From CAVQBP01 sp963740945 (lineage in GTDB: Bacteria; Bacteroidota; Ignavibacteria; Ignavibacteriales; Ignavibacteriaceae): a stretch of DNA of 64,000 bases. The translations under genes were made by a program, and so were the position numbers. Shown here one piece after another: positions 9,681-18,080 of this stretch (its first letter is position 1; the number at the start of each line of letters is the position of its first letter). The DNA lies in assembly GCA_963740945.1 (NCBI GenBank), contig CAVUGE010000008.1:1-64000 (forward strand). Direction: 5' to 3'. Under the pieces are notes generated by a model. That model saw only the letters and a list, made by a program, of their open reading frames with translations. It searched no databases and was not told the DNA's origin.

Positions 9681-10385
9681 ATGGATGCTCTGCTTGAATT
9701 TGCCCGTGGTCCATTATTCAGGCTTTGTTTTGCAGTAATGCTGCTTGGCTTAGCCAGGATTTTCTTCCTTGATATTTGGGCTGCCTATAAAGCTTATAAA
9801 AAAACCGGTGATAAAAAGATGCCGTGGAAATTAATTATCAGCCGTTCATGGGAATGGATTTTTCCGGTGAAGAGATTATCCAACAATTTCCAGGTTTATT
9901 CTGTTTTATCAATTCTCTTTCATATTGGTTTAATTATAGTCCCGTTATTTTTATTTGCACATATTCAGCTTTGGAAAGAATCAGTCGGTATCTCATGGCT
10001 GGCACTTCCATATAGCTGGGCTTTCTGGTTAACATTAAGTACAATTGTATTTGCTGCCTCAATAATTATAGGAAGACTTGTTATTAAACAGGCAAGAGCA
10101 TTAAGCAGGAAACAGGATTACCTATGGATAATTTTGCTGCTTATTCCTTTTGTTACCGGTTTTGTCTGTGCCAACTTAAATATTAGTCCTCAAAGCTATC
10201 AGTTTTTTATGATTGTTCATGTTTTATCAGGTGAATTAATATTTATATCAATACCATTTTCGAAGATAGCTCATTGTGTACTTGTACCTTTGTCTCAGAT
10301 AGTATCAACCTTAGCCTGGAAATTCCCACCTGAAACAGATGATGATATTTGCACAACCTTAAATAAAAAAGGAGCACCGGTTTGA
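9681..10385 (+). CDS. NarI/HmcE/DsrM-like membrane cytochrome b subunit
   Basis: A 234-residue integral membrane protein with about five hydrophobic helices. Histidines suitable for b-haem ligation lie in LFHIGL (about residue 82) and in the late helices IVHVLSGEL and SKIAHCVL. Length fits the NarI-like superfamily. It should carry electrons between menaquinol and the iron-sulfur partner at 8197. Its stop overlaps the next gene by 4 bp, so the genes are translationally coupled. Confidence 0.85.
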   Translation: MDALLEFARGPLFRLCFAVMLLGLARIFFLDIWAAYKAYKKTGDKKMPWKLIISRSWEWIFPVKRLSNNFQVYSVLSILFHIGLIIVPLFLFAHIQLWKESVGISWLALPYSWAFWLTLSTIVFAASIIIGRLVIKQARALSRKQDYLWIILLLIPFVTGFVCANLNISPQSYQFFMIVHVLSGELIFISIPFSKIAHCVLVPLSQIVSTLAWKFPPETDDDICTTLNKKGAPV

Positions 10386-11182
10386 GTAAAGGAATTTTAA
10401 CAGATATAACCAAATGTATTGGATGTCTTAAATGTGTTGCCGCTTGCAAGGAAGTACATAATCTTAAAGAAGATGAACCAAGAATATGGCAGAAGAATGA
10501 CGGTTTATCGGCAGATAATTGGACATCCATAATTCGTAAATCTGTATTTAACGAGGCTCGCCAAAGGCAGCCGGATAATCGTTACGTGCGAAAACAGTGC
10601 CGCCATTGTCTTGAACCAGCTTGTGCTTCGGTTTGCCCGGTTGGTGCATTGCATAAAACCAAAATAGGTGCGGTAGTTTACGATAGCAGTAAATGCCTTG
10701 GATGCCGATATTGTATGATGGCTTGTCCATATGGAATACCACGTTATGAATGGGATAGAACAGTTCCTTATGTACAAAAGTGTATCCTTTGTTATGATAG
10801 AATTGAAAAAGGGGAGCAGCCTGCATGTACAAATGCATGTCCTCAGGAAGCAACTATTTTTGGTGAACGATCCGAATTGTTAAAGATAGCTCATAAGAGA
10901 ATAAAAGATAATCCGGGAAAGTATATTAATAAAGTCTGGGGTGAACATGAAGTTGGCGGAACTTCTGTTTTATATTTATCGGATATTGATCTTGGCTTCC
11001 TTTCGTATCCTGTAAATCTTGGGGATACACCACTTCCCGAGAAAACAGCTACTGCAATGGAATCTGTACCTTTTGCATTTGTTGGAATGGGGGGAGTAAT
11101 GCTCGGGCTTAATTGGATAATTCGCCGCCGTATGGAATTCAGTAAGGAGCAAAATAAGAAAAAGGAATCTGCAGATGAATAG
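10382..11182 (+). CDS. HmcB/DsrO-like ferredoxin with four [4Fe-4S] motifs and a C-terminal membrane anchor
   Basis: A 266-residue protein from a TTG start that overlaps the previous stop. Cysteine motifs in order: CIGCLKCVAAC, CRHCLEPACASVCP, CLGCRYCMMACP and CILCYDR..CTNACP, as in DsrO, HybA and HmcB. Unlike the DsrO at 26047 there is no twin-arginine signal. A hydrophobic segment near residues 225-245 (FAFVGMGGVMLGLNW) followed by RRR suggests a C-terminal anchor. The cluster domain may therefore face the cytoplasm (inference). It overlaps the next gene by 8 bp. Confidence 0.88.
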   Translation: MSKGILTDITKCIGCLKCVAACKEVHNLKEDEPRIWQKNDGLSADNWTSIIRKSVFNEARQRQPDNRYVRKQCRHCLEPACASVCPVGALHKTKIGAVVYDSSKCLGCRYCMMACPYGIPRYEWDRTVPYVQKCILCYDRIEKGEQPACTNACPQEATIFGERSELLKIAHKRIKDNPGKYINKVWGEHEVGGTSVLYLSDIDLGFLSYPVNLGDTPLPEKTATAMESVPFAFVGMGGVMLGLNWIIRRRMEFSKEQNKKKESADE

Positions 11183-13091
11183 AGTTCGCAATACAAAACT
11201 TATCCTATGGTTAATAACAGGTTTTGCAGCTTCAATTGCATTAAACCGGTTTATTTTCGGGTTAGGTGTAACAACAAATTTGAATGATAGAACACCCTGG
11301 GGATTGTGGATTGGTTTCGATGTAATGGGAGGGGTTGCATTAGCTGCCGGTGGTTTTATAATTACGGCTATCTTCTATATAATGAAGCGGGTGGAATTTC
11401 ATCCGCTTGTTAAACCTGCAGTATTAACTGCATTCCTTGGATATGTTGCAGTTGTTTTTAGTCTGCTAGTTGATCTAGGGTTACCATGGAATATTTGGCA
11501 TATGATAATTTTCTGGAATCCTCATTCACCTCTATTCGAAGTCGGCTGGTGCGTAATGCTCTATACTACTGTATTGTTTCTTGAGTTCAGTCCTGTTCCC
11601 CTGGAAGAGTTCAGCCGGTATGCAAAAATTCGAAACTTTCTAATGAAGTTCCGTTTTGTTTTTGTTTTGCTTGGTATAATGCTTTCGACACTTCATCAGT
11701 CATCACTCGGAAGTTTATTTTTAATAATGCCATTTAAGCTTTTCCCTCTTTGGTATTCTAACATTTTACCTATTCAATTTTTCATTTCTGCTGTCGCTTT
11801 AGGTTTAATGATGGTTGCATTTGAAAGTCTGTTATCTCATTGGATATATAAGCGTAAACAGGAAACCAATCTTATAGCAAAATTATGCAAAACAGCAGTC
11901 TGGGTTTTAGCAACATACTTCCTGGTTAAAATGATAGATATTATTGCAACCGGAAAATTTTCAATGATTTCTAACGGGAGATGGCAGAGTAATCTTTTTA
12001 TTGCTGAAGTTTTAATATCGACGGTTATTCCTGCTATATTGTTTGCTATTCCGAAATTTGCTGATAACAGTAAAGTTCAGTGGACCGGTTCTTCAATGGT
12101 AATATTAGGAGTTGTATTAAACCGAATTGATGTAGGCGGATTAGCAATGCTTGGAACCACGGGAGATTCTTATACACCGTTATGGACTGAGATTTTTATC
12201 AGTCTTGGAATTATATCGGCAGCTGCTTTAGTCTTTTTATTTGCGATCGAACATTTCCATGTTTGGGATATTCAGCCTAAGGAACCGGATTCTTTACCGC
12301 ATACGCTTCCGTCATTTGATTATACTTCAAAAACCTGGCTTGGAACTCCGGACGTTTCCGGAATAACAAAATATTCTCTTGTCTTCATTCTAAGTTTTGC
12401 CTTGGGGATGTTCTTAATGCCCGGGGAGCATTTGCACAGTAAAGGTATTGATAATATTAAGGTAAACCGTGCTTCGGGTTTTGATACTTTGTATATTAAT
12501 GGTAATGAAGATGGACAGCTTGTCAAGTTTCCGCATCAGGCTCATATCAGTTGGATAAAGACCCACAATCTCTCAATTGTCAAAAAAGATGTCTTCGATA
12601 ATTTATCAATTGTAAACAATGATAGTTGCGGAATGTGTCATCATTTAACCTTACCTGGTGAAAAGCTAAGTGCGTGTTCAGAATGTCATTCGAACATGTA
12701 CAGGCAGGTAGATTTTTTCAGACATGCTTGGCATAAAACAAATCAAAGAGCCGATCTTAAATGCGATGACTGTCATAAAGCCGGTGTATACCGGAGTGCG
12801 CAGTCTGCAAAGAAATGTTCTGATTGTCATACAACATATAAATTTATCGTAGACAGAAATAATTCTACGAAAGATTATTATATATTGTCATACACAGATG
12901 CTTTGCACAGGTTATGTGTATCATGTCATACAATAGAATCAAAAAAAATAACGGATAAACCAAATCTTGCGCAATGTTCTACCTGTCATAAAACAGAACT
13001 GTCTGAAAATATAGTTGCAGGTCTTAACTGGAAAATTAATCTGCCGCATTTTAATAATGTTATTTTGCCGAACATAAAACAGGAGAAATAG
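11175..13091 (+). CDS. NrfD/HmcC/DsrP-like quinone-interacting membrane protein fused to a hexahaem cytochrome c domain
   Basis: A 638-residue protein. Residues 1 to about 420 are a polytopic NrfD-type module (NDRTPWGLWIGFDVMGG near the start). A further hydrophobic helix is at about 398-415. The region from about 485 to 605 holds six CxxCH haem motifs: CGMCH, CSECH, CDDCH, CSDCH, CVSCH and CSTCH. Extra histidines (FPHQAHISW, FRHAWH, ALHRL) could be distal ligands. In Hmc complexes the cytochrome is a separate protein, and in DsrMKJOP DsrP and DsrJ are separate, so this is a natural P+J or HmcC+HmcA-like fusion. The haem domain should be periplasmic. It is the last gene of the operon. Confidence 0.88.
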   Translation: MNRVRNTKLILWLITGFAASIALNRFIFGLGVTTNLNDRTPWGLWIGFDVMGGVALAAGGFIITAIFYIMKRVEFHPLVKPAVLTAFLGYVAVVFSLLVDLGLPWNIWHMIIFWNPHSPLFEVGWCVMLYTTVLFLEFSPVPLEEFSRYAKIRNFLMKFRFVFVLLGIMLSTLHQSSLGSLFLIMPFKLFPLWYSNILPIQFFISAVALGLMMVAFESLLSHWIYKRKQETNLIAKLCKTAVWVLATYFLVKMIDIIATGKFSMISNGRWQSNLFIAEVLISTVIPAILFAIPKFADNSKVQWTGSSMVILGVVLNRIDVGGLAMLGTTGDSYTPLWTEIFISLGIISAAALVFLFAIEHFHVWDIQPKEPDSLPHTLPSFDYTSKTWLGTPDVSGITKYSLVFILSFALGMFLMPGEHLHSKGIDNIKVNRASGFDTLYINGNEDGQLVKFPHQAHISWIKTHNLSIVKKDVFDNLSIVNNDSCGMCHHLTLPGEKLSACSECHSNMYRQVDFFRHAWHKTNQRADLKCDDCHKAGVYRSAQSAKKCSDCHTTYKFIVDRNNSTKDYYILSYTDALHRLCVSCHTIESKKITDKPNLAQCSTCHKTELSENIVAGLNWKINLPHFNNVILPNIKQEK

Positions 13092-13636
13092 GATAAGAAT
13101 ATCAAAAGCTGCTGTTTAATAGGGTATGCATCGTTCTACATTATAGAGAAAGATAAAAGAGCGGCGGGTTAATCTTTAATTAAATTTTTACAAATACTTT
13201 TTCTATTTCAAATTTTAATTCCATCAGGATTATCGAATTGACTGTACCTTTAATTTTTGCTTTGGAAATGGTTATGAATATACCGTTAACATTTTCATAA
13301 ATCTCTACTGTTTTCTTCGGGCTCTACAATCCAGAATTCTTTAACACCAGTTTCTAAATAATATTTATGTTGATTATTTCAACATAGTTTAAAATTTTAG
13401 GTAATGAGATTCTTACCACAAGCGGGACAGGTTTCTCCACTCCGTTCTGTTCAGAATGTCTATTGCATAACCTCAATAATTAATTTAAAAAGATTCCATA
13501 AATTCTGTTATTGAATCTCTCAACAGAGACAAAAAGTTTTTCATTTATGATAATTTTTAAGAGTTACCTTTAATAAAGAGGAATAAATTGAGTCATTTTT
13601 AGTGGTATATATTTTGCGCCTTAAAATTGAATAATA
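13092..13636. other. 545-bp intergenic region: Uma2 remnant plus dispersed repeat
   Basis: No intact gene. It contains the Uma2 remnant (13180-13370) and, at 13431-13486, a repeat fragment with CCGTTCTGTTCAGAATG and a following TTGCATAAC..TCAATAATTAAT block that resembles 3275-3340. The remainder is AT-rich and should include the promoter of the 13655 gene. Confidence 0.5.
13180..13370 (-). pseudogene. Remnant of a Uma2-family (DUF820) endonuclease-like gene
   Basis: On the minus strand the codons read KYYLETGVKEFWIVEPEE. After a one-base shift they continue KTVEIYENVNGIF and GTVNSIILMELKFEIEKVF, ending at TAA (13180-13182). The G-x-E-Y/F-W-I-V-x-P block and the terminal pattern match the end of Uma2 proteins, which are abundant in related genomes. 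The N-terminal two thirds is absent. Not expected to be functional. Confidence 0.65.
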
Positions 13637-13654
13637 TTGACCAAAAATATCTTT

Positions 13655-14764
13655 ATGATATCCAAGGGAATTCAAACAAGCTTAAACTGTCCATACTGTA
13701 ATAGTACCAGAATCATTAAACATGGAATGACATCTGCTAATATACAACGTTATAGATGCTTATTTTGTCATAAAACATGGGTTCAAAACAAATTAGAAAA
13801 ACATCAACCTGATATTGGTGCATTAACAGAAGCATATTTTAGCGGCTATTCATATAGAGATCTTCGAGCAATTTATCAAAGTTCACCAATACGAATAAAT
13901 CAAAAAATAAGAGAATATTTGTTAGGCTGCGCTTCATGGGAAGAATATCTCGATGCATGCACTCCGAAACATGAGGCGCGTTTAATTCATCTCGTGGGGA
14001 AAAATTTTAAATGTAACTGCGGAGGGAATAAAGAACATTCAATGTTTCTAGCACTTGCTATTGATGCTTTATCGACAGTGGTACTAGGCTTTGAACTTGG
14101 AAAAAGAGATTCAACCGAAGTTTGGACAAGATTGCTTGATCGGATGAACTGCAGAGGCTTTGTTTGTCCGACATTTATGTCTTACGGATTTAAAACTATA
14201 GATGAAGCATTAAAAATAGTTTTCCCATATTCGACTACATTTAATAATTTTACCAGGGCATGTTACGATAAACAGCTTAAAAATGAACTATATTTTGCCC
14301 CCGATATTAAGAAATTGATATTGGAAGCAATAAATGCTTATAAGACCAATCAGTCATACCAGTTCGCAAATTATCTTGTTATTTTCAAAGACAAAAGAAT
14401 GAAACAAATCGTTTTAGATTCTAAAGATTTTTTTATTAATAGACTACAGGAAAGAATTAACAAAAAACCTACAATCCGTTTTGAGGGTTTATGCAGAGCA
14501 TTTCAGATAAGATTTGAGAAATTCCACATGATAAAATATGATCCTGCTCCCATTATCAATGGCTGGATTGCCTGGTGGATGCTGGTCCCCCTTCCAATAG
14601 GATTCAGCAGGCTTTCACTATATCTTCAGCACCCGTGTGAGACCCATTTCAAAAATTTTAACTGCGGAACACTACCAATTCCTTTGAATCTTTCAATCGA
14701 CAGCCCGGAGATGAGAACATTCGTGGTTGAGCTTGCTGTCAGATCAATACACATTCCTATTTAA
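13655..14764 (+). CDS. Zinc-ribbon, transposase-derived protein (IS1/IS256-like fold), probably catalytically dead
   Basis: ATG at 13655 (or TTG at 13637) gives about 369 residues. The N-terminus is an InsA-like zinc ribbon (CPYC then CLFC, about 25 residues apart) followed by a helical region. The next part looks like a DDE transposase core, with a first acidic residue in LALAIDALSTVVLGF. Where such enzymes have SDG, this protein reads MSYGFKTIDEAL, and the usual Q-x-C-x2-H is also not recognisable. No flanking inverted repeats or target duplication were found. An intact frame with lost catalytic residues, just before dsrA, could be a domesticated DNA-binding protein or a recently inactivated insertion element. 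Confidence 0.5.
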   Translation: MISKGIQTSLNCPYCNSTRIIKHGMTSANIQRYRCLFCHKTWVQNKLEKHQPDIGALTEAYFSGYSYRDLRAIYQSSPIRINQKIREYLLGCASWEEYLDACTPKHEARLIHLVGKNFKCNCGGNKEHSMFLALAIDALSTVVLGFELGKRDSTEVWTRLLDRMNCRGFVCPTFMSYGFKTIDEALKIVFPYSTTFNNFTRACYDKQLKNELYFAPDIKKLILEAINAYKTNQSYQFANYLVIFKDKRMKQIVLDSKDFFINRLQERINKKPTIRFEGLCRAFQIRFEKFHMIKYDPAPIINGWIAWWMLVPLPIGFSRLSLYLQHPCETHFKNFNCGTLPIPLNLSIDSPEMRTFVVELAVRSIHIPI

Positions 14765-14918
14765 TTAAAAACTTAGAATTCTTTTCTATCTACTTTTTTT
14801 TCAACGCTTTAACACTACAACACTTAGATTACAAAACCCAATTTTGTATTGTGTTTACTAACCTGCTTATTTAAGTTTTATTCTGAAAATTTGATTTAAG
14901 ATGTTTCATGGGGAGATC

Positions 14919-15140
14919 ATGAGCCTTACAAAAAGATATTATATTAGTGAAAATAAACTATCATTAAGGGTTAATCTTTTTGTATTTCTTCACTCTTTAG
15001 AAATAATCTTAATTTTTTTAGGTAATGGAATTAAAACATATATTTTTAATTCTACATTAGTAATATCAAATGCACATGATGGCCTTCCCGGTATTTTCAA
15101 CTATCATATCAAAAATTTAATGATAAAAGAAATTGAATAA
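14919..15140 (+). CDS. Small hypothetical protein upstream of dsrA
   Basis: ATG at 14919 has a good ribosome binding site (GGGGAG with 3-base spacing), so it is preferred over ATG 14901. The product is 73 residues with a hydrophobic stretch in the middle (LFVFLHSLEIILIFLG). No family is recognised. The next small frame starts 4 bp after its stop, suggesting coupling. It could be a non-coding leader instead. Confidence 0.4.
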   Translation: MSLTKRYYISENKLSLRVNLFVFLHSLEIILIFLGNGIKTYIFNSTLVISNAHDGLPGIFNYHIKNLMIKEIE

Positions 15141-15144
15141 CAAA

Positions 15145-15291
15145 ATGAGTGAAGAAAATAAATTGAATGAAGAATTAATTGAAAAAGAATATAATACATT
15201 TTTTCCAATTGAGAAAAAGCTGAAAGTATGGTGTACGTGCTGGGGAATTATTTTAATAAGTTTATTAATATGGCTGAGCTTTACATTCTAA
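15145..15291 (+). CDS. Single-TM 48-residue protein directly upstream of dsrA
   Basis: Open frame ATG 15145 to TAA 15291. The product is a charged N-terminal half (MSEENKLNEELIEKEYN) followed by one membrane helix (GIILISLLIWLSFTF), preceded by two cysteines (WCTCW). It starts 4 bp after the preceding small frame and ends about 100 bp before dsrA. No family is recognised. Topology suggests a small membrane-anchored partner; the function is unknown. Confidence 0.5.
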   Translation: MSEENKLNEELIEKEYNTFFPIEKKLKVWCTCWGIILISLLIWLSFTF

Positions 15292-15393
15292 AAATATTGA
15301 ATGCAAATTTTTATTTCTATTCTAAATAAAAAAGAAATTAAATGAAATTTCAGAATTAAAAAGAAAAATAAATCTAAAAATTAAGGAGACAAA

Positions 15394-16611
15394 ATGGCTG
15401 AAAAAAAGTATGAAACACCAAAATTAGACGAACTTGAAAAAGGTGCTTGGCCAAGTTTTGTTAAGGAAATTAAAACAGCCGCAGAGAAAAATCCAATGGC
15501 TGAAGATCTTTTAGGACAACTTGAAAGATCTTATAATGAGAGGATTGGTCACTGGAAACATGGGGGAATAGTTGGAGTACTCGGATATGGCGGAGGAGTT
15601 ATTGGCAGGTACTCAGATCTTCCCGAAGAATTTCCTAATGTTTCCCACTTCCATACTCTGAGAATTAATCAACCTGCCGGCTGGTTTTATACTTCCGATG
15701 TATTAAGGAAATTATGTGATATATGGGAGAAGCACGGATCAGGTTTAACAAATATGCACGGTTCTACGGGAGATATTGTCTTCCTTGGAACAAGAACAGA
15801 AGAGCTGGAACCTATTTTTAGTGAATTAACAGAATTAGGATTTGACCTTGGTGGTTCCGGTTCGGATGTAAGAACACCAAGCTGCTGCTGCGGAATGGCT
15901 CGCTGCGAATGGGCCTGTTATGATACAATGGCATTGACCCATTTTTTAACAATGCACTATCAGGACGAACTGCACAGACCTCCATTTCCTTATAAATGGA
16001 AATTTAAAATGTCCGGCTGTCCAAATGATTGTGTTGCATCAATTGCAAGATCGGATATGTCAATTATCGGAACCTGGAAAGATGATATCCAGATAGATAA
16101 AAATGCAATTTCCGAGTATGCAAAATCAGGATTGAATATACAAAGAGATGTAGTTAATAATTGCCCTGCTAAATGTATGGAATGGGATGGGAAGGAAATT
16201 AAAATAGATAATAAATCATGTGTTAAGTGTATGCATTGTATAAATGTTATGCCGAAAGCACTTTCTCCCGGTAAAGAGCGCGGTGCATGTATCCTTATAG
16301 GTGCTAAAGCACCTATCGTTGAAGGTGCTCTTCTTTCTTCGGTTCTGGTTCCATTTATAAAACTTGAACCACCGTATACGGAACTTATTGATTTGGTTGA
16401 TAGAATCCATGAAGTATGGGCAGAAAACGGCAAGAACCGTGAAAGAGTTGGGGAGTTCATTCAAAGAGTTGGGATGGGAAATTTCCTTGAAGCAATTGAA
16501 GTTGAACCGATACCGGAAATGGTTGCCCATCCAAGAGAGAATCCATACGTCTTCTATGAGGAATATTATGAAGAAGATGGCCAAGATTCTGAAGAACAGG
16601 AAGAAAAGTAA
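15394..16611 (+). CDS. dsrA: Dissimilatory sulfite reductase alpha subunit
   Basis: 405 residues, usual DsrA length. It reduces sulfite at a sirohaem-[4Fe-4S] centre in the cytoplasm, as an alpha2beta2 enzyme with DsrB. The coupled-cluster cysteines are visible as C165-x5-C171 (in CCCGMARCEWAC) and C209-x3-C213 (SGCPNDC). The ferredoxin domain has CPAKC..CVKCMHC. The sulfite-binding-type arginines and HGSTGDI are retained. The C-terminus is a very acidic tail. AAGGAG sits 7 bp before the ATG. It heads dsrABDN. Direction of catalysis is inferred from the neighbours (dsrD, qmo). Confidence 0.98.
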   Translation: MAEKKYETPKLDELEKGAWPSFVKEIKTAAEKNPMAEDLLGQLERSYNERIGHWKHGGIVGVLGYGGGVIGRYSDLPEEFPNVSHFHTLRINQPAGWFYTSDVLRKLCDIWEKHGSGLTNMHGSTGDIVFLGTRTEELEPIFSELTELGFDLGGSGSDVRTPSCCCGMARCEWACYDTMALTHFLTMHYQDELHRPPFPYKWKFKMSGCPNDCVASIARSDMSIIGTWKDDIQIDKNAISEYAKSGLNIQRDVVNNCPAKCMEWDGKEIKIDNKSCVKCMHCINVMPKALSPGKERGACILIGAKAPIVEGALLSSVLVPFIKLEPPYTELIDLVDRIHEVWAENGKNRERVGEFIQRVGMGNFLEAIEVEPIPEMVAHPRENPYVFYEEYYEEDGQDSEEQEEK

Positions 16612-16664
16612 TTTTTATAAATCAATTTTGAAATCTAAAATTACATTTAATAAGGAATAAAAAA

Positions 16665-17747
16665 ATGGCTGAAGAGAAAAAGAAAAGGATAACCGATATA
16701 GGTCCTCCACATTATGAAAAATTTTTACCACCGATTATTAAAGAAAATTATGGTAAATGGAAATATCATGAGATCTTAAAACCTGGAGTAATGGTTACTG
16801 TATCGGAAACTGGTGCAAAATTATATACTGTTCGCGCCAGTTCACCAAGGTTGTTAAGTATTGATAAAATACGTGCCTATGCCGATTTGGCTGATAAATA
16901 TTGTGACGGGTATTTAAGATTTACCAGCCGTCATAATGTCGAATTCTTATTATCAGATGAATCCAAAATAGAACCTTTAATTCAGGAATTACAAGCTCTG
17001 GGTCACCCCGTGGGTGGTATGGGGAATTCAATATCCAGTATAGTTCATACTCAAGGGTGGGTACACTGTCATTCAGCAGCAACAGATGCATCCGGTATTG
17101 TTAAATCTGTTATGGATGAGCTGATAGAATATTTTACCGATATGAAATTACCGGCAAAACTCCGTATTGCATTAGCATGCTGCTTAAATATGTGCGGTGC
17201 AGTTCACTGTTCCGATATAGCAATTCTCGGAATTCATAGACGTCCCCCAAAAGTTAGCAGGGATAAATTAAAAGCAATGTGTGAAATTCCTTCTGTTATT
17301 TCTGCTTGTCCAACAGCTGCAATAAAGCCGGCAACATATGAGGGAAAACCATCTGTAGAAGTTATAGAAGAACGATGCATGTTCTGTGCAAACTGTTACA
17401 CGGTTTGTCCTGCAATGCCGTTAAATGATCCATTGAATGATGGTGTTTCTATTTGGGTTGGAGGTAAGGTTTCTAACGCAAGAAGCGAACCGATGTTTTC
17501 AAAGCTTGCAGTACCGTTTTTACCAAACAATCCGCCTAGATGGCCCGAGGTTGTTGATGCTGTGAAGAACCTTGTTGAAGTGTGGGCTCAGAATGCAAGA
17601 CCTTATGAAAGAATGGGTGAATGGGTTGAGCGTATCGGATGGCCTAAGTTCTTCCAGTTAACCGGAATCCCATTCCAGAAAGAACATATTGATGATTTCA
17701 AACATGCCGGCTTAACATTTAAACGTTCGGCACATTTGACTTATTAA
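16665..17747 (+). CDS. dsrB: Dissimilatory sulfite reductase beta subunit
   Basis: 360 residues, standard for DsrB. The family block HTQGWVHCHSAATDASG is at about 128-144. Cluster cysteines occur in ACCLNMCGAVHC (172-182) and a later SACPTAA. A ferredoxin domain carries CMFCANCYTVCP. With DsrA it forms the sulfite reductase that transfers sulfur to DsrC. It lies 53 bp after dsrA and 12 bp before dsrD, so one transcript is likely. No disruption is seen. Confidence 0.98.
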   Translation: MAEEKKKRITDIGPPHYEKFLPPIIKENYGKWKYHEILKPGVMVTVSETGAKLYTVRASSPRLLSIDKIRAYADLADKYCDGYLRFTSRHNVEFLLSDESKIEPLIQELQALGHPVGGMGNSISSIVHTQGWVHCHSAATDASGIVKSVMDELIEYFTDMKLPAKLRIALACCLNMCGAVHCSDIAILGIHRRPPKVSRDKLKAMCEIPSVISACPTAAIKPATYEGKPSVEVIEERCMFCANCYTVCPAMPLNDPLNDGVSIWVGGKVSNARSEPMFSKLAVPFLPNNPPRWPEVVDAVKNLVEVWAQNARPYERMGEWVERIGWPKFFQLTGIPFQKEHIDDFKHAGLTFKRSAHLTY

Positions 17748-17759
17748 AAGGAGAACATT

Positions 17760-18008
17760 ATGGCTGAGCAAGCAAGTGTTGAAGAAGTTTCGAATGCAAT
17801 GTACAAATTAATAAAAGACAGTATGGGGCAGAAAAAGTGGAAAGCTACCGATTTAAATAAAGCAGTTGTTGAATTATTTGGTGATAAATGTGATAAAGCT
17901 TTAGCTAAATCTGCTATTAGAGATTTGGTTGAAAGTGGAAAATGTGTTTATACTTATTTCGGCGGCAGCTTTATTGAAATTCCTCATAGAGAAGCAGCTG
18001 AGAATTAA
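17760..18008 (+). CDS. dsrD: DsrD, winged-helix activator of sulfite reductase
   Basis: 82 residues with the DsrD pattern (KLIKDSMGQKKWKATDLNK, GGSFIEIPHRE). AAAAGGAG precedes the ATG. DsrD has a winged-helix fold, and family work identifies it as an allosteric activator of DsrAB, found almost only in organisms that use Dsr reductively. Its position directly after dsrB is canonical. It is therefore the best single marker here for sulfite reduction rather than sulfur oxidation. Confidence 0.95.
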   Translation: MAEQASVEEVSNAMYKLIKDSMGQKKWKATDLNKAVVELFGDKCDKALAKSAIRDLVESGKCVYTYFGGSFIEIPHREAAEN

Positions 18009-18080
18009 GGAGTAAGGAATATTGGTATATTGGTATAGGGAGTAAACCTTATATCATTTATCTTCGATAAATAATGAACA

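Noticed and set aside
10243..11196. Antisense frames over the HmcB-like gene
   Set aside because: The plus-strand gene carries four complete [4Fe-4S] motifs and is part of a tight operon; antisense frames are by-products.
15990..16660. Overlapping frames on both strands over the end of dsrA
   Set aside because: dsrA is read completely with its cofactor motifs and normal length, so these frames are chance.
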